Origin: Combretum micranthum
Taxonomy: Eukaryota; Streptophyta; Magnoliopsida; Myrtales; Combretaceae
NCBI GenBank assembly: GCA_024138025.1
Contig: JAMXBD010001448.1
Coordinates: forward strand, 248,001 to 312,000
Direction: 5' to 3'
DNA: 64,000 nucleotides
In this document: positions 63,102-64,000 of the stretch, piece by piece
How the letters are laid out: each line of letters starts with the position of its first letter
Numbering within the stretch: the first letter of the stretch is position 1
Program-made: the position numbers and the translations under genes
The notes under the pieces: model-generated
What the model was told of the DNA's origin: nothing
Seen by the model: the letters and a program-made list of their open reading frames with translations, nothing else
Databases searched by the model: none

Positions 63102-64000
63102 TGTCACGCCCCATAGGGTACCCTAAACGTAACAGTCCGCCACATACCATATAAGATTCCCGAATTACCCCTTAGTCTTTCGAGAGCCTATATAGATGTA
63201 AGGCGTACCTTTACAACAATAGAGTACAAGTCCAAATGGAGATAAAAGCTTAATTTGGCATGCATTAGCAGTAGGATATAATTCATGAAACATAAATAAA
63301 TATTACATAATCTAAGGGGCATTCCCTCGCAAAAGAATAATTAACGGTCTATACAGTCATCCAAGTCTTAGAAGTTTCCTATGGAAGATAATAAAATTCC
63401 AACTTCTAGGGGAAACTCCTAGCTTCTGTACCTGTACAGCCGGTCACGTCGCCTAAGCCACAAATGGGATAGCTGCAAAAGGAATGGACTATAGGGACGT
63501 AAGCTAACTAGCTTAGTGAGTATAATCTCCCACAATAACATTCATGTCACAACAATTCAACCAAGTAATTAAGCAAGCAAGTGAATGCACTAAACACGTG
63601 AGTTAAACAAACATATGACCAGCCGGAAATCATATGTGGATGGACTTACACCCTCCATCCCGGGTTAGCAGATTAACGAATACTGCGGTACTAACTTTAT
63701 GCCGTTTATGGTTCACGGTTAACCTACGATTATTCGCTATCGTTTTTGGATCACGATTAACCTACGATTATTCGATATCGTTTGTGGATCACGGTTAACC
63801 TACTATTATTCGCTATCGTTTTTGGATCACGATTAACCTACGATTATTCGATATCGTTTGTGGATCACGATTAACCTACGATTATTCGATATCGTTTGTG
63901 GATCACGATTAACCTATGATTATTCGATATCGTTTGTGGATCACGATTAACCTACGATTATTCGATATCGTTTGTGGATCACGATTAACCTAAAAATGCT
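63102..64000 (-). mobile_element. 5' LTR of gypsy element B (cut by the window end)
   Basis: On the minus strand it ends GGGGCGTGACA at 63,102. Going right (upstream) it matches the solo LTR: TAACAGTCCGCCACATA, the stretch around CATATGTGGATGGACTT and GGGTTAGCAGATTAACGAA all have counterparts at 58,990-59,620. It is the same LTR family. The remainder lies outside the window. Confidence 0.85.
63711..64000. repeat. 38-bp minisatellite inside the LTR
   Basis: Units begin at 63,711, 63,748, 63,786, 63,824, 63,862, 63,900, 63,938 and 63,976 (last one partial), each with GGATCACGATTAACCTACGA followed by TTATTCGATATCGTTTGT or a close variant. Units 1 and 3 share CGGTTAAC and GCTATCGTTTTT, while 2 and 4 share CGATTAAC and GATATCGTTTGT, so the first four form a 76-bp two-unit repeat; units 5-7 are nearly uniform. 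Confidence 0.95.

Overview
This is plant nuclear DNA, almost certainly from a eudicot. It is AT-rich, has one intron-rich gene of a conserved plant family, and is otherwise filled with plant-type transposons: Ty1/copia, Ty3/gypsy, Mutator-like elements (MULEs), MITEs and tRNA-derived SINEs. There is no bacterial organisation and no CRISPR array. I cannot name the species.

Layout. 1-6.64 kb: a degraded Ty1/copia (Sirevirus-like) element, with LTR-like sequence fused to a decayed pol, a remnant of an extra 3' ORF, a polypurine tract and a 3' LTR. 6.7-7.3 kb: a MULE transposase fragment. 7.3-10.8 kb: intergenic relics. 11,510-29,358 (minus): the one host gene, an orthologue of Arabidopsis golgin candidate 1 (GC1, golgin-84-like). 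I resolved it into 22 exons encoding about 690 residues; the reading frame is broken by one extra base in exon 13, and one intron uses a GC donor. Its introns carry MITEs, SINEs, a 205-bp tandem duplication that copies a splice donor, and a short polylinker-like string. 29.65-37.6 kb: two neighbouring MULEs of one family, a 6.6-kb copy encoding a decayed mudrA transposase plus plant mobile domain (PMD) and a 1.3-kb internal-deletion derivative with a 9-bp target duplication. A possible 280-bp relative lies at 38.06-38.33 kb. All carry arrays of a near-perfect 27-bp palindrome in their ends. 38.5-42.3 kb: a MITE and AT-rich intergenic DNA. 42.33-45.25 kb: a short non-autonomous gypsy element with paired LTRs, Gag and protease only (TR-GAG-like). 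46.2-64 kb: a nest of long-LTR gypsy elements (LTRs about 3.4-3.7 kb): one on the plus strand (LTR, PBS, ORF X), one on the minus strand (LTR running off the window, PBS, ORF X, Gag, protease), and a solo LTR with a perfect TCCTG target duplication inside the minus-strand copy.

The most unusual points are: the gypsy family has an extra ORF (ORF X) between the primer-binding site and Gag, seen in two copies; it has a candidate 161-nt intron exactly at the Gag-protease border, so unspliced RNA would stop after Gag and spliced RNA would read into Pol; and its LTRs hold length-variable minisatellites at the same relative place. The MULE-PMD family gives a clear autonomous-to-deletion-derivative series with palindromic ends.
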